Counted from the first letter of the stretch, positions 34,381-47,208 are shown. The stretch: 64,000 nucleotides of DNA from Stappia indica (GCF_001696535.1 NZ_MBQE01000001.1:1116001-1180000), one strand, 5' to 3'. Translations and numbers: made by a program. Notes: generated from the sequence alone by a model not told the origin.

Positions 34381-35886
34381 TCACGTCCTGTCGGATCTGC
34401 TGCCCGGTGCGCCATCGCCCGGCCGGCCCTCGTCCGCGGGCGCATCGCCGCCCTCCTGCCGGTCCGGCGCCTCGGGGAGACCGGCGAAAAGGTCGGGCAG
34501 CGTCTGCGTATCCGGCTCGGCGGCGGCCGCCCCCTCGCCCTCGCCCGCGCGTGCCTCGTCGAGGTCGTCCGCGGCCTCGCCTGCCGGATGCACCTCGGCC
34601 GCCTCGGCGATCTCCTCTTCCACGATGTCGCCGCGGGGCAGGTCCCGGCGCCTGCGGACCTCGTCGAGGATACGGCGGGCGAGATCCGGCTTCCGCGTCA
34701 TCAAGGCGTGCAGGTCCTGCGCTTCCAGCACCATCAGCTGGGCATCGCTCATCGCCCGCACGGTGGCCGACCGCTGCCGATCCCCGAGCACCGCCATCTC
34801 TCCGAAGAAGCCGCCCTCTTCCAGATGCGCCCGGGTCTGGCCCATCGTCATCTCGATGAGGCCCGAGGCGATGAAGAACATGCTGGTCGCCGGTTCGCCG
34901 CGCCGGCTGATCACCTGGCCGGCGGTGACCGATTGGCCGCGCAGAAGACGGGCGATCTCGGCAATGTCGGCCGCCCGCAAGTCCTGGAACAGCGGCACCC
35001 GGGCGACCATGCCCCAGGTCACCGCGAAGTCGCGCGAGTGGATCTCCCGCGCGAAGGCGGTCGCGACAATGCCGACCGGCAGCGCCAGCAAGCCGTAGCC
35101 GAGCAGCATGACCAGCCCGCCCAGCATCTTGCCGGCCGGCGTCACCGGCACAACGTCGCCGTAGCCGACCGTCGTCACCGTGGTCATCGCCCACCAGACC
35201 GCATCGGGGATCGTGCCGAAGGCCTGCGGCTGCACCTGCCGCTCCACCATGTACATGGCGGTGGCCGCCAGCATCACCACGCCGAAGATGATGATCAGGC
35301 TGGCGCCGATGGCATGGCGCTCCGACAGCAGCGCATTGGCGAGCGACCGCAGCGCCGGCGAGTAGCGCGCCAGCTTGAAGAAGCGGGCAAGCCGCAGGAT
35401 CACCATGACCTTGAAGTCGGCCGGAACCAGCAGGAGCCCCATCACGAAGGGCAGAACCGCCAGCATGTCGACGATGGCCGCCGGCTGCAGCGCATAGCGC
35501 AGCCGCGCCATGGCCGGCGTGTGGTTGCGGTAGGGCGGATGCAGGTCCGCCACCCACAGGCGGGCGAGATATTCGGCAAGGAAAGTCGCACCGATCACCA
35601 GCTCGGCAATCGCGAAACCGTCGCCCCACTCCGCCGCAAGGGACGGAACAGTTTCCAGCGCCACCAGCGCAACCGCCGCCAGCACCAGCAGGATCAGCAG
35701 CCGGTCGAACCAGCGCCCTTGGCGGTCACCGGCGGAGCCGAGCTCCAGCCAGCGATAGAGCCGCCAGCGGAACCGCTTCAGCCCCCCGGCCGGCAGAGAA
35801 GCATCCGCACCGGAATGCGGCCGCATCAGCTCTGCGCGCGGCGGGTCGCCAGCCTCTCCGGAAAGAGGGTCGCGACCCGTCGCCAT
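34381..35886 (-). CDS. Voltage-gated-type K+ channel with cyclic nucleotide-binding domain
   Basis: A 501-residue ion channel (ATG 35886; GTG 35889 also possible). An N-terminal cytosolic tail is followed by six transmembrane helices between residues about 55 and 270, with a basic S4-like helix (VILRLARFFKLARYSPALRSL), and the selectivity filter TTVGYGD before the last helix. The cyclic nucleotide-binding domain lies at about 300-410 (LRGQSVTAGQVISRRGEPATSMFFI, then EEGGFFGEMAVLGDRQRSATVRA). An acidic, low-complexity C-terminal tail follows. This matches MlotiK1-like CNG channels of rhizobia. It starts 5 bases beyond the alaS stop, so the two are co-transcribed. Confidence 0.94.
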   Translation of the reverse strand: MATGRDPLSGEAGDPPRAELMRPHSGADASLPAGGLKRFRWRLYRWLELGSAGDRQGRWFDRLLILLVLAAVALVALETVPSLAAEWGDGFAIAELVIGATFLAEYLARLWVADLHPPYRNHTPAMARLRYALQPAAIVDMLAVLPFVMGLLLVPADFKVMVILRLARFFKLARYSPALRSLANALLSERHAIGASLIIIFGVVMLAATAMYMVERQVQPQAFGTIPDAVWWAMTTVTTVGYGDVVPVTPAGKMLGGLVMLLGYGLLALPVGIVATAFAREIHSRDFAVTWGMVARVPLFQDLRAADIAEIARLLRGQSVTAGQVISRRGEPATSMFFIASGLIEMTMGQTRAHLEEGGFFGEMAVLGDRQRSATVRAMSDAQLMVLEAQDLHALMTRKPDLARRILDEVRRRRDLPRGDIVEEEIAEAAEVHPAGEAADDLDEARAGEGEGAAAAEPDTQTLPDLFAGLPEAPDRQEGGDAPADEGRPGDGAPGSRSDRT

Positions 35887-35890
35887 CACA

Positions 35891-38572
<2,682 letters not shown>

Positions 38573-38953
38573 CAGGATCCCATCCGTTGCGCCGCGCCTG
38601 CCCGCCTGTCCCGCGGTCTTCGAATGGTCCGGAAGGGGGAGCGCGCCTGTCTTCGTTCTTGTGCCCGCTTTTAGCTTTGTGGCGGCAGCAAGTCCAGCAC
38701 GCGCCTTGCCCGAAGCCGCGTCTTCTCCCTGCATACGCAGGCAGATTGGAAGACGGCCGATCTCAATTGCTTTGCAGCGTGGTTTCAACGCTCCGGCAGG
38801 CGGCTCGCGCGCCCGTCGGACGGGCAGAAGCGGCACGAAACGACGCGGCGCCTCTCCCGCCCGCATGCCGCAAGGGCTGGCCTCGATGCAGAATTGGAAA
38901 GGATGCCGTCCCCAAAAGCAAACAGCCGCCCCGAAGGGCGGCTGCGGCTGGTC
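38573..38953. other. Intergenic region between recA and alaS
   Basis: About 380 bases with no gene I can support. It holds the recA terminator (38923-38944) at its right side and must contain the alaS promoter on the minus strand. Open frames crossing it are the far ends of shadow frames. Confidence 0.5.
38923..38944 (-). terminator. recA terminator
   Basis: A 9-base perfect stem (CAGCCGCCC 38923-38931, GGGCGGCTG 38936-38944) with a 4-base loop, immediately after the recA stop. On the minus strand it is followed by TTTGCTTTT. Confidence 0.88.
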
Positions 38954-40033
38954 TCAATCGTCGGCGGAGCCGTCGTCCTCGGTTTCCGAGAAGGGATCGG
39001 TGATCCGCTCCGCGATCAGGCCGGCATTCTGGCGGATCGCCAGTTCGATCTCGTCGGCCGCCTCCGGGTTGTCGCGCAGGAACTGCTTTGCGTTCTCGCG
39101 ACCCTGACCGAGGCGCTGGCTGTTGTAGGAGAACCAGGCGCCAGACTTCTCGACGATGCCGCCCTTGACGCCGAGGTCGATGAGCTCGCCCATCTTCGAC
39201 ACGCCCTCGCCGTAGATGATGTCGAACTCGACCTGACGGAAGGGAGGCGCGAGCTTGTTCTTCACCACCTTGACGCGGGTCTGGTTGCCGACCACCTCGT
39301 CGCGATCCTTGATCGAACCGATGCGGCGAATATCGAGGCGCACGGAGGCGTAGAACTTCAGCGCGTTGCCGCCGGTCGTCGTCTCGGGCGACCCGAACAT
39401 CACGCCGATCTTCATGCGGATCTGGTTGATGAAGATGACCATGCACTTGGAGCGCGAGATCGAGGCCGTCAGCTTGCGCAGCGCCTGGCTCATCAAGCGC
39501 GCCTGCATGCCCGGCAGGCTGTCGCCCATCTCGCCGTCAAGTTCGGCCTTCGGCGTCAGCGCGGCGACCGAGTCGACCACCAGCACGTCGATGGCGCCGG
39601 AGCGCACCAGCGTGTCGGCGATTTCCAGCGCCTGCTCGCCGGCATCGGGCTGGGAGATCAGCAGGTCGTCGATATTGACGCCGAGCTTGCGGGCATAGAT
39701 CGGGTCGAGCGCGTGCTCCGCATCGATGAAGGCGCAGATACCGCCCTTCTTCTGGGCCTCGGCGACCGTGTGCAGGGCGAGTGTCGTCTTGCCCGACGAT
39801 TCCGGTCCGTAGATCTCGACGATACGACCGCGCGGCAGGCCGCCGATACCGAGCGCGATGTCGAGACCGAGCGAACCGGTCGACACGGTCTGGACCTCGA
39901 CCACCTGGCCTTGGCCCATCTTCATGATGGAGCCCTTGCCGAAGGCGCGTTCGATCTGTGAAAGGGCGGCGTCGAGCGCCTTGTTCTTGTCCATCTGAAT
40001 GCCTTCGACCAAGCGGAGTGAATTCTGTGCCAT
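38954..40033 (-). CDS. recA: RecA recombinase
   Basis: DNA-dependent ATPase for homologous recombination and the LexA-cleavage co-protease of the SOS response. The 359-residue protein has Walker A GPESSGKT (76-83), Walker B ([10 protein letters not shown]), the L1/L2 loops with [10 protein letters not shown] and [25 protein letters not shown], and the acidic C-terminus. The first Met starts [20 protein letters not shown]; the second Met (39994) is also possible. A LexA-type box lies 120 bases upstream and a terminator directly after. Confidence 0.99.
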   Translation of the reverse strand: MAQNSLRLVEGIQMDKNKALDAALSQIERAFGKGSIMKMGQGQVVEVQTVSTGSLGLDIALGIGGLPRGRIVEIYGPESSGKTTLALHTVAEAQKKGGICAFIDAEHALDPIYARKLGVNIDDLLISQPDAGEQALEIADTLVRSGAIDVLVVDSVAALTPKAELDGEMGDSLPGMQARLMSQALRKLTASISRSKCMVIFINQIRMKIGVMFGSPETTTGGNALKFYASVRLDIRRIGSIKDRDEVVGNQTRVKVVKNKLAPPFRQVEFDIIYGEGVSKMGELIDLGVKGGIVEKSGAWFSYNSQRLGQGRENAKQFLRDNPEAADEIELAIRQNAGLIAERITDPFSETEDDGSADD

Positions 40034-40152
40034 GAGGCTGCCATCCTTATTTCACGCCGCGCCCGGCGATTCAAACTGCGCTTTTGTACCATTTTTGTTC
40101 TCATTGCGCAAGAAGCGTCAAGCCACTGATTACGCTTGACTATCCGGACCAT

Positions 40153-40167
40153 GTTCCACCATTGTTC
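40153..40167 (-). promoter_or_regulatory. LexA (SOS) box upstream of recA
   Basis: GTTC-N7-GTTC on the plus strand (40153-40156 and 40164-40167), which reads GAAC-N7-GAAC on the coding strand of recA. This is the alphaproteobacterial LexA-binding direct repeat, a perfect match. It lies about 120 bases upstream of the recA start codon. Confidence 0.85.
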
Positions 40168-40285
40168 ATGAACGGAACTTCTTCCCCGGCCGCGTCGAAC
40201 GCGCGAGAATCGGTCGCGAGCGCGACGCGAGAGGCGAGAGGGAGCAGCAGAATGGGAGGAGCCGGCCGCGGAGCAACGCGGCGGT

Positions 40286-40864
40286 TTATGTCCAGATCTC
40301 TTCCGCGCCGTCCTCGATGACGTGCACGACACCTTGCGGCTCTTTCAGACGCAGGATCTGCGCATCGTCGAGCCCGAGGCAGATGCCGCGGATGACCTTG
40401 CCGATCTGGCCGTGCGCCACCGCGATGGTCGGGCGCGAGAGCGTGCCGAGCCAGCGGCTCGCCCGCTCGCGAAGGTCGGCGAGGGTCTCCCCGCCCGGCG
40501 CGCCGAAATACCAGTCGTGGTCCGGCTTGCCGGCCATATGCGCGGGAAACCGCTCGATCATCTCGGGCTTGGTGAGGCCGCTGAGCTCCCCCAGGTCGAT
40601 TTCCTTGAGCAGGTCGGTTGCGATCGGCCGGAGGTCGAAATGCTGCCGGATGTTGGCGACCGTCTCCTGCACCCGGCCGATGGGGCTTGCCATCTGGTCG
40701 AAGCCGTCTGGCGAACCCAGCTCCCGCGCCAGGATCTCGCCGAGCCGCTGCGCCTGTCGCCGCCCCGTCTGCGTCAGCGGAGAGTTCAGGTGCCCCTGGG
40801 CACGACCGGCCAGGTTCCACTCGGTTTCGCCATGGCGCATGAAGACAAGTCGCGGGTGCTGCAA
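40286..40864 (-). CDS. Histidine phosphatase family protein
   Basis: A 192-residue member of the phosphoglycerate-mutase-like histidine phosphatases. The catalytic motif is MRHGETEWN (from about residue 9) with the phospho-accepting His; the second His is in IAVAHGQIGKV near residue 150 and the acid in the LKEIDLGELSG region. Members act on diverse phosphometabolites; the substrate is not decided by sequence. Cytosolic. It lies upstream of recA in the same direction, about 250 bases away. Confidence 0.93.
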   Translation of the reverse strand: MQHPRLVFMRHGETEWNLAGRAQGHLNSPLTQTGRRQAQRLGEILARELGSPDGFDQMASPIGRVQETVANIRQHFDLRPIATDLLKEIDLGELSGLTKPEMIERFPAHMAGKPDHDWYFGAPGGETLADLRERASRWLGTLSRPTIAVAHGQIGKVIRGICLGLDDAQILRLKEPQGVVHVIEDGAEEIWT

Positions 40865-41066
40865 GGGATCGGTCCGCCATGGCTACGGGGCATGCGCTCG
40901 AAATGCGCCGGAGGGCTATCCGGCTACCCTTGCTGGTCGGAAAAATCAACGCACGCCGGAGACACATGCTCGGTCGCCTGTGGCGGCACGCCGGCAAAGC
41001 CCCTCCCCTCGCATTGCGCGAGCCGGTATAAGTGGTTGCAAGGACAAAGGCCGGAGACCCGCCCGC

Positions 41067-42008
41067 ATGCCGATTGCCGCCTTCGGCGCCATCCATCTCG
41101 ACACGATCGCCCATGCGGACCGCCGGATCCTGCGCGAAACCTCGACGCCGGCAGCACTTGCCGTACGGCCCGGCGGCGTCGCGACCAATGTGGCGCGTGC
41201 GTTGGCGCGGCTCGACTGCCGCATCGCGCTGGCCGGCCGGCTGGGGCGCGAGGCGGAGGCCGACGGGCTGCTGGTGCAGCTGACGACAGAAGGCGTGGAC
41301 ACCGCAGCCATCCGCCGCAGCGACCTGCCGAGCGGGCGCTATCTCGCCCTGCACGATCCCGATGGCACGCTGGCGGCGGCGGTGGTCGATGCCCGCATCA
41401 CCGAGACGCTGGAACCGGGCGCCCTGCTGCCGCTGACCGAGGCGCAGGAGGTGGCCGGCTGCTGGTTTCTCGATGCCAACCTGCCGAAGCCACTGCTGGT
41501 GGAATTGGCAGAGACGGCGGGAGAGCGGAGGCTGGCGGCCGACGCGGTCTCGCGGGCCAAGGCTGCACGGCTTGCCCCGATCCTGCCGCGGCTCGACCTG
41601 CTGTTCTGCAATCGGGCAGAGGCCGCAGCCCTGCTCGGGCGCGGCGAAAGACCGGACGGCGGGCAGCAGGAGGATGGCGGTGCGGAGGCGGCAAACGCGC
41701 TGGTCGAGACCGGGGTAAAGGCCGTTGTGATGACCCGGGGTGCAGCCCCCGTGCTTTTGGCGACCCGCGCCGGCATCGACGAGATTTCTCTGACGACCTG
41801 CGACGGTGCAACTGCTCCCCCGCCGAGGATCGTGGATGTGACCGGAGCGGGCGATGCGCTGATCGCCGGCACGCTGGCGGGCCTGGAGCACGGCTTGCCG
41901 CTTGCGCAGGCGGTCGCGGCCGGCATGCGGGCAGCGGCACTGACGCTGGGATGCGCCGGCGCGGTGGCCGAGGCGCTGGACTGGCCGGCAATTGCGCCGA
42001 CGAAGTAA
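41067..42008 (+). CDS. PfkB family sugar kinase, probable pseudouridine kinase
   Basis: A 313-residue ribokinase-fold kinase starting MPIAAFGAIHLDTIAHADR. It has the GG of the N-terminal substrate site (RPGGVATNVARAL) and the catalytic-loop signature VDVTGAGDALIAG near residue 260, with the base Asp. Because the next gene is psuG, the substrate is most likely pseudouridine, giving pseudouridine 5'-phosphate. ATG 41067 is the likely start. The two genes are 134 bases apart in the same direction. Confidence 0.93.
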   Translation: MPIAAFGAIHLDTIAHADRRILRETSTPAALAVRPGGVATNVARALARLDCRIALAGRLGREAEADGLLVQLTTEGVDTAAIRRSDLPSGRYLALHDPDGTLAAAVVDARITETLEPGALLPLTEAQEVAGCWFLDANLPKPLLVELAETAGERRLAADAVSRAKAARLAPILPRLDLLFCNRAEAAALLGRGERPDGGQQEDGGAEAANALVETGVKAVVMTRGAAPVLLATRAGIDEISLTTCDGATAPPPRIVDVTGAGDALIAGTLAGLEHGLPLAQAVAAGMRAAALTLGCAGAVAEALDWPAIAPTK

Positions 42009-42142
42009 GAAGGAAGGATGCGCGGCAGCCGCCACCCGGCCATGCGCAAACGGAGTGACCGGGCGCCTCGACAGCAGCGGGCCGGCGGCCCTATAAGGCG
42101 GTCCGCACTCGGCAGGATACGGCAGGACGGAGCGAATTCGAC

Positions 42143-43117
42143 ATGCTGGACAAGGATATGACCGGACTGGCTCCGGTTCTGCAGCTGGGCGAAGAGGTCG
42201 CCGCGGCACTGGCCGAGGGGCGCCCGGTGGTGGCGCTGGAATCGACCATCATCACCCATGGCATGCCCTGGCCGAAGAATGTCGAGACCGCCCGGCTGGT
42301 CGAGGCGGACATCCGCGCCGGCGGCGCTGTTCCGGCAACGATCGCCGCCCTCGACGGCAAGCTGCATGTCGGCCTTTCCGACGGCACGCTGGAGCGGCTG
42401 GCACAGGCCGAAGGCGTGATGAAATGCTCGCGCGCCGATCTCGCCATTGCGCTGGCGACCGGCCGCCCCGGCTCCACCACCGTCGCCGCGACGATGATGG
42501 CCGCCCATGCGGCCGGCATTGCGGTCTTCGCCACCGGCGGCATCGGCGGCGTGCATCGCGGCGCGGAGACGAGCTTCGACATCTCCGCCGACCTCGACGA
42601 ACTGGCACGGACGCCGGTCTGCGTGGTGGCGGCCGGCGCCAAGGCGCTGCTCGACCTGCCCAAGACGCTGGAAGTGCTGGAAACGCGCGGCGTGCCGGTG
42701 ATCGCCCACGGGCAGGACGCCTTCCCGGCGTTCTGGTCGCGCGACAGCGGCCTTGCCGCCCCCTACCGCATGGACACGGCGGACGAGATCGCCGGGCTGC
42801 TGGAGCTGCGCGCCCGCTTCGGCGACCATGGTGGCGTGCTTGTCGCCAATCCGGTGCCGGAAGCAGATCAAATCCCGCCCTCGCAGATCGCCTCCGCCAT
42901 CGAGCAGGCGCTGGCGGAGGCGGCAAGGCGCAGCGTCAGCGGCAAGGCGGTGACGCCCTTCATCCTGGCGATGATCTACGAACTGACCAAGGGGCGCAGC
43001 CTCGTCACCAATATCGCGCTGGTCCGCAACAATGCGCGGCTGGCGGCGGCAATCGCGGTTGCGCTGACCGGGCAACGGAAGAAGACCGCGGCGGACCGTC
43101 TCTCCTCTGACGTGTAA
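42143..43117 (+). CDS. psuG: Pseudouridine-5'-phosphate glycosidase
   Basis: Splits pseudouridine 5'-phosphate reversibly into uracil and ribose 5-phosphate. The 324-residue protein has the family signatures VALESTIITHGMPWP (catalytic Glu, from about residue 33), TTVAATMMAAHAAGI, the FATGGIGGVHRG loop with metal/substrate ligands, and the AGAKALLDLPKTLEVLET lysine region. Length is normal. With the preceding kinase it completes a pathway for recycling pseudouridine from RNA. Confidence 0.97.
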   Translation: MLDKDMTGLAPVLQLGEEVAAALAEGRPVVALESTIITHGMPWPKNVETARLVEADIRAGGAVPATIAALDGKLHVGLSDGTLERLAQAEGVMKCSRADLAIALATGRPGSTTVAATMMAAHAAGIAVFATGGIGGVHRGAETSFDISADLDELARTPVCVVAAGAKALLDLPKTLEVLETRGVPVIAHGQDAFPAFWSRDSGLAAPYRMDTADEIAGLLELRARFGDHGGVLVANPVPEADQIPPSQIASAIEQALAEAARRSVSGKAVTPFILAMIYELTKGRSLVTNIALVRNNARLAAAIAVALTGQRKKTAADRLSSDV

Positions 43118-43272
43118 CTGCCGCATTTTATATGCTTAACTCGCTGCGACCGGCAGCAATGGGGGGCGCCGAACGATCCTCCCGCCCGCGCCGGTCGCCG
43201 GAGTCCAACACGGCCCTGCCCGGCCCGCCCTGCAGGCGGCAACGAGGGCGAGACAGGAAGACAGAGGCTAAG

Positions 43273-44454
43273 ATGGCGGAAGCAGCAGCTCAGACCGGAC
43301 TTTCTCCGATGCAGTATCTCGACAAGGCCGTGGCCGCCCTGCGCGACATGGGCCTGATGCCCAACGGCACCGCCGAGGCGCCGATCAACGCGCTGCTGGA
43401 GAAGATCTCCGACCTGTCTCCGGACAAGATCGCGGTGATCACCCGCACGCTGGGCCAGGCCCAGACCTTCAACGAGGTGGTGCGCAACGAGATCCAGGCC
43501 ATGTCCATCGGCGAGCGCTACGAGGCGATCACCGAGGCGTTCAACTCGATCCGCGACGATGCCAAGGGCATGGTCGACCAGCTGGCCGACGGCAAGATCT
43601 CCTTCATGGAGAACATGTCCAACAAGTGGCGCGACATGACCCGCGGCACGATCTCGGACCGCTTCGGCAAGATCCGCGAGACCTATCTCGACGTCGCCCG
43701 CGACACCAAGGACCAGATCGAGCGCGAGCAGCGCATCCTGGAGGCCTATCGCGACTTCCGCGGCGCGCTGAAGCAGGCCGAGGTTCTGGCGCTCGAGGTG
43801 CTGAACACCGCGATGGCCCGTCTGGAATCCTCCAAGGCCGCGCTGGAAGCCGCCAACAAGGAAGTCGAGGCGCATGACGGCGGCGACGCCGCGGCCAAGG
43901 CTCGCCTCGAATTCGCCCGCGACGAAAAGATGCGCGCGATGCAGGACGAGGAGAAGCGCTACCAGATCGCCAAGGATCTCTCCGACAACCTGACCATCGG
44001 CTACAACACGTCGGAAGTGATCATGGCGCGGCTGATGCAGACGACCAACGCCAAGGAGCGGGTCTATGCGCAGTCGGTCAGCTTCTTCTCCACCAACGAT
44101 TCCGTGCTCACCGCACTGAACGCCTCCTTCACCGGCCTGCATGGCCTGCATGAGTCGACCGAGGCGCTCAACGCCATGAAGGACGGCGTGTCGAAGTCGC
44201 TGGAGACCCTGGCGGAGATCGGCGACGCCGTGCAGGAAGCCGCGCTGAAGGCCGGCTACGGCCCGACCGTGCAGGCGGCGGCCGTCAAGAAACTGGTGGA
44301 TTCGGTCATCAACTTCCAGGTCAACTCGCGCGAGATCATCAACGAGATGCGCACCATGTCGACGAAGAACTCCGAGGAGATCCGCGACGCGGTGGAGGAC
44401 GGCAAGCGCCGCCTTGCAAAGCTTGCCGCGCAGGGCAACATGATCGGCGCCTGA
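43273..44454 (+). CDS. Coiled-coil protein, distantly TelA/YaaN-like; first gene of a three-gene unit
   Basis: A 393-residue, almost wholly helical protein without signal or membrane segment. Heptad-like coiled coils span residues about 60-230. A segment near 260-330 (AKERVYAQSVSFFSTNDSVLTALNASF, then GLHESTEALNAMK) resembles, by memory, TelA/YaaN toxic-anion-resistance proteins, but weakly. Upstream Met codons in frame add no plausible sequence; ATG 43273 is the start. The DUF6384 membrane-protein gene follows 88 bases downstream in the same direction. Function unknown; a structural or stress role at the membrane is inferred from the neighbours. Confidence 0.75.
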   Translation: MAEAAAQTGLSPMQYLDKAVAALRDMGLMPNGTAEAPINALLEKISDLSPDKIAVITRTLGQAQTFNEVVRNEIQAMSIGERYEAITEAFNSIRDDAKGMVDQLADGKISFMENMSNKWRDMTRGTISDRFGKIRETYLDVARDTKDQIEREQRILEAYRDFRGALKQAEVLALEVLNTAMARLESSKAALEAANKEVEAHDGGDAAAKARLEFARDEKMRAMQDEEKRYQIAKDLSDNLTIGYNTSEVIMARLMQTTNAKERVYAQSVSFFSTNDSVLTALNASFTGLHGLHESTEALNAMKDGVSKSLETLAEIGDAVQEAALKAGYGPTVQAAAVKKLVDSVINFQVNSREIINEMRTMSTKNSEEIRDAVEDGKRRLAKLAAQGNMIGA

Positions 44455-44542
44455 GCCACCCGTCAGGGAACCGCATCCACCACGGCCGGCCGCGGATATC
44501 CGGGGCCGGCCCTGCCGTACAGGGCCGCAGGGGAACGAGTGC

Positions 44543-45481
44543 ATGGCCTCCGACACCGCCTCGACCAGGGCACCGCTCGATGAGCTGATGATGGCGATGG
44601 ACGTGGTGGACACGCTCCGCCATGACGAACGCATCGCGCTAAAGGAACTCGGCTCCGACGACCGCGACGCCGCGATGATCCAGCGCCTGCGGGAGATCTA
44701 CACGAGCCAGGGCATCGAAGTGTCCGACCGCATCCTGCGCGAGGGCGTCGAGAACCTGAAGCAGAACCGCTTCGTCTACAGCCCGCCCGCCGCCGGCTTC
44801 CAGCGGACGCTGGCGCTGATCTACGTCACGCGCATGCGCTGGGCGAAGGCGATCGCGATCCTGTTGGTACTGGCTGTCGGCGCGGCTCTTGCCTGGCACT
44901 TCCTGGTGGCCGCCCCGCGCGAACGGGCCGCCGAGGCGCTGCGCATCGAGCTGACGCAGACCCTGCCGACGGAGATCGCCGCGACCGTGCGCCGGATCGG
45001 CGAGGTGAGCGAGGAAACCGCCGCGCGCCAGCAGGCGGCAACGCTGGCCGCCAGCGGCCAGACAGCGCTGGCCGCGAACGATGCCGCAGCCGCGCGCAAG
45101 GCGCTCGCCGATCTCAAGGCGCTGGAGGCGCGCCTGCTGCAGGTCTTCGACATCCGCATCGTCTCGCGTCCGGGGACGCCGACCGGCGTGACCCGCATCC
45201 CCGAGGCCAACACCTCGGCGCGCAACTACTACCTTCTGGTCGAGGCGGTGACGCCGGACGGACAGGTGGTGCCGCAGGAAGTGACCTCCGAGGAGGACGG
45301 CGCCCGCAAGACGGTGACCATCTGGGGCCAGCGGGTGCCGCAATCGACCTTCGACGCGGTGCGCCGCGACAAGGAAGAAGACGGCATCGTCAGCAACCCG
45401 GTGCTCGGCAGCAAGGCCCGCGGCAAGCTGCAGCCGGAATGGCAGGCCCGGGTGGAGATGGGAGCGATCACGCAATGGTAG
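44543..45481 (+). CDS. DUF6384 family membrane protein
   Basis: A 312-residue protein with an N-terminal cytosolic region of about 95 residues (LMMAMDVVDTLRHDERI, then SQGIEVSDRILREGVENL), one transmembrane helix at about 99-122, and a long periplasmic part with a helical segment rich in Ala and Glu (125-205) and a C-terminal beta-rich domain starting near RIVSRPGTPTGV. The N-terminal region matches my memory of the DUF6384 family of unknown function. It sits between two coiled-coil genes and may anchor both to the inner membrane. Confidence 0.8.
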   Translation: MASDTASTRAPLDELMMAMDVVDTLRHDERIALKELGSDDRDAAMIQRLREIYTSQGIEVSDRILREGVENLKQNRFVYSPPAAGFQRTLALIYVTRMRWAKAIAILLVLAVGAALAWHFLVAAPRERAAEALRIELTQTLPTEIAATVRRIGEVSEETAARQQAATLAASGQTALAANDAAAARKALADLKALEARLLQVFDIRIVSRPGTPTGVTRIPEANTSARNYYLLVEAVTPDGQVVPQEVTSEEDGARKTVTIWGQRVPQSTFDAVRRDKEEDGIVSNPVLGSKARGKLQPEWQARVEMGAITQW

Positions 45482-45575
45482 CTCTGGCCGGAACGGCTTC
45501 GGGCCGCACGACACGTAAGGGAGGGACCGGCGGGAAGCCGGCAGACACGCACCAGACGGCAAGGGACACGCGGGC

Positions 45576-47012
45576 ATGGTGAGCGGACGTCAGACCCTCG
45601 GCTCGATCGAAAGGGCGCTCGGTGACGTCCGGCAGGAAGAAGACCTGCTGCGGCGGCGTGTCGACGATGCCATGCGCGAGATCAACGATCTGCGGGCGGC
45701 CGAACTGGAGGCCTTCCGGGAGCTTGCCCGCTTCCGCCTGCGCGAAGGCGGCGACAAGATCTTCGGCCAGCGCATCGACAAGGACGAGGCCGAGGCCCGC
45801 CGCCAGCTGGAGCAGCGCGAACTGGCGCTCTCGGCCCTGCGCGCCCAGCACGATGCGCTGAAGAGCGACATTGCCGCGCTCACCGAGCAGCGCCGACGCC
45901 TGACACGCGAGCGCGATGCGGCGAGCGACAGGCTGGACGGCATTCTCGAGGCCGTCGACGAAAGGCTCGCCGGCGACCCGGCCTATACCGCCCAGCGCGA
46001 AGCCACGGACGCCGCGCAGCGCACGGCAGAGGCCGCGCGCTCCAAGGCGCGCCAGGCGCAGGACGACCGCGCCGCCAAGAGCAAGGCCTACGAGGACGAC
46101 GCGCTTTTCTCCTATCTGTGGAAGCGAGGCTTCGGCACCTCCGCCTATCGCTCGACCGGCATCATCCGCATGCTCGACCGCTGGGTCGCCCGGCTCATCC
46201 GCTACGACGATGCGCGCCCGAATTACGCGATGCTGGTGGAGATCCCGCAGCGGCTCGACGCCTATGCCACCGACCGCGAGGCGGAAGCCGCGGCGGAGCT
46301 GGAAAAGCTGGGCGTCCTGTCGCGCCAGGCAGCCGCGGATGTGGCCGGCGAAGATCTTGCCGCGATCATCGAGACTGCCGAGCACGAGATCGAGGACACC
46401 ACGGCGACGCTGGAAAAGCTGGAGGCCGAGCTGGAGGAGCTGAGCAAGCGCGAGCAGCCGTACCTCTCCGGCGAGGATTCCGAGTTCCGCACCGCCGAGG
46501 AAGCACTTCTGCGTTCGCTGCGCTCCGAGGAACTCACCACCTTGTGGCAGGAAGCGCTTGCCACGCCCTCGCCCGAGGACGAGCGGATCGTCCGCCGCCT
46601 GCAGGACCTCGATGCCCGCATCGAAATCCTCAACAGCGCGACGGAAACCGACCAGCGCACGCTGCGGGAACTCGGCCGCCGGCGCGACGAGCTGGTTAAG
46701 GTGACGCGGCAATTCCGCCAGAAGCGCTACGACACCTGGGATTCCACCTTCGACAATGACAGCCTGACCGGCGTGCTGCTCGGCGAGCTGGCGAAAGGGG
46801 CGCTGTCCGGCGCCGATTACTGGGCCAAGGCGGAGAAGTCGCGCAAGCGCCGCAAGCGCCACGGCGGCGACATCGGCTTTCCCGGCGGCATCGGCCTGCC
46901 CGGCTCCATGGGAGGATCCGGAGGAGGCTCGGGAGGCGGTTTCGGCGGTGGCGGGTTCGGCAGCGGCGGTTCCTTCGGCGGAGGCGGCTTCAAGACCGGC
47001 GACACGTTCTGA
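45576..47012 (+). CDS. Coiled-coil protein with glycine-rich C-terminus
   Basis: A 478-residue cytosolic-looking protein. Residues about 8-160 and 225-390 are strongly heptad-patterned coiled coils (long runs of Glu, Arg, Ala, Leu). A middle segment KRGFGTSAYRSTGIIRMLDRWVARLIRY may be a small globular part. The last 50 residues are basic and then glycine-rich (SGGGFGGGGFGSGG repeats), like the tails of some TPM-domain or membrane-scaffold proteins. It follows the DUF6384 gene by about 95 bases. I do not recognise a named family. Confidence 0.75.
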   Translation: MVSGRQTLGSIERALGDVRQEEDLLRRRVDDAMREINDLRAAELEAFRELARFRLREGGDKIFGQRIDKDEAEARRQLEQRELALSALRAQHDALKSDIAALTEQRRRLTRERDAASDRLDGILEAVDERLAGDPAYTAQREATDAAQRTAEAARSKARQAQDDRAAKSKAYEDDALFSYLWKRGFGTSAYRSTGIIRMLDRWVARLIRYDDARPNYAMLVEIPQRLDAYATDREAEAAAELEKLGVLSRQAAADVAGEDLAAIIETAEHEIEDTTATLEKLEAELEELSKREQPYLSGEDSEFRTAEEALLRSLRSEELTTLWQEALATPSPEDERIVRRLQDLDARIEILNSATETDQRTLRELGRRRDELVKVTRQFRQKRYDTWDSTFDNDSLTGVLLGELAKGALSGADYWAKAEKSRKRRKRHGGDIGFPGGIGLPGSMGGSGGGSGGGFGGGGFGSGGSFGGGGFKTGDTF

Positions 47013-47208
47013 GCCACCGCCGCATCAATTCGGGCAGGCGAATCCTGCCTCGGCCCGTCAGCCGGGATGCCGCGGCCCGCAGTCTTTGTTAACTTCGTTG
47101 TCGCAAGCTTGCGCTTGCGCGAAAGGTCCGCGCAGCATCGCCTTCCAGATGCCGCCCGGATGTCCTGCCCGTGTCCGGGCCCATACAGTCTTCTTGGGGA
47201 TTGCCGTA

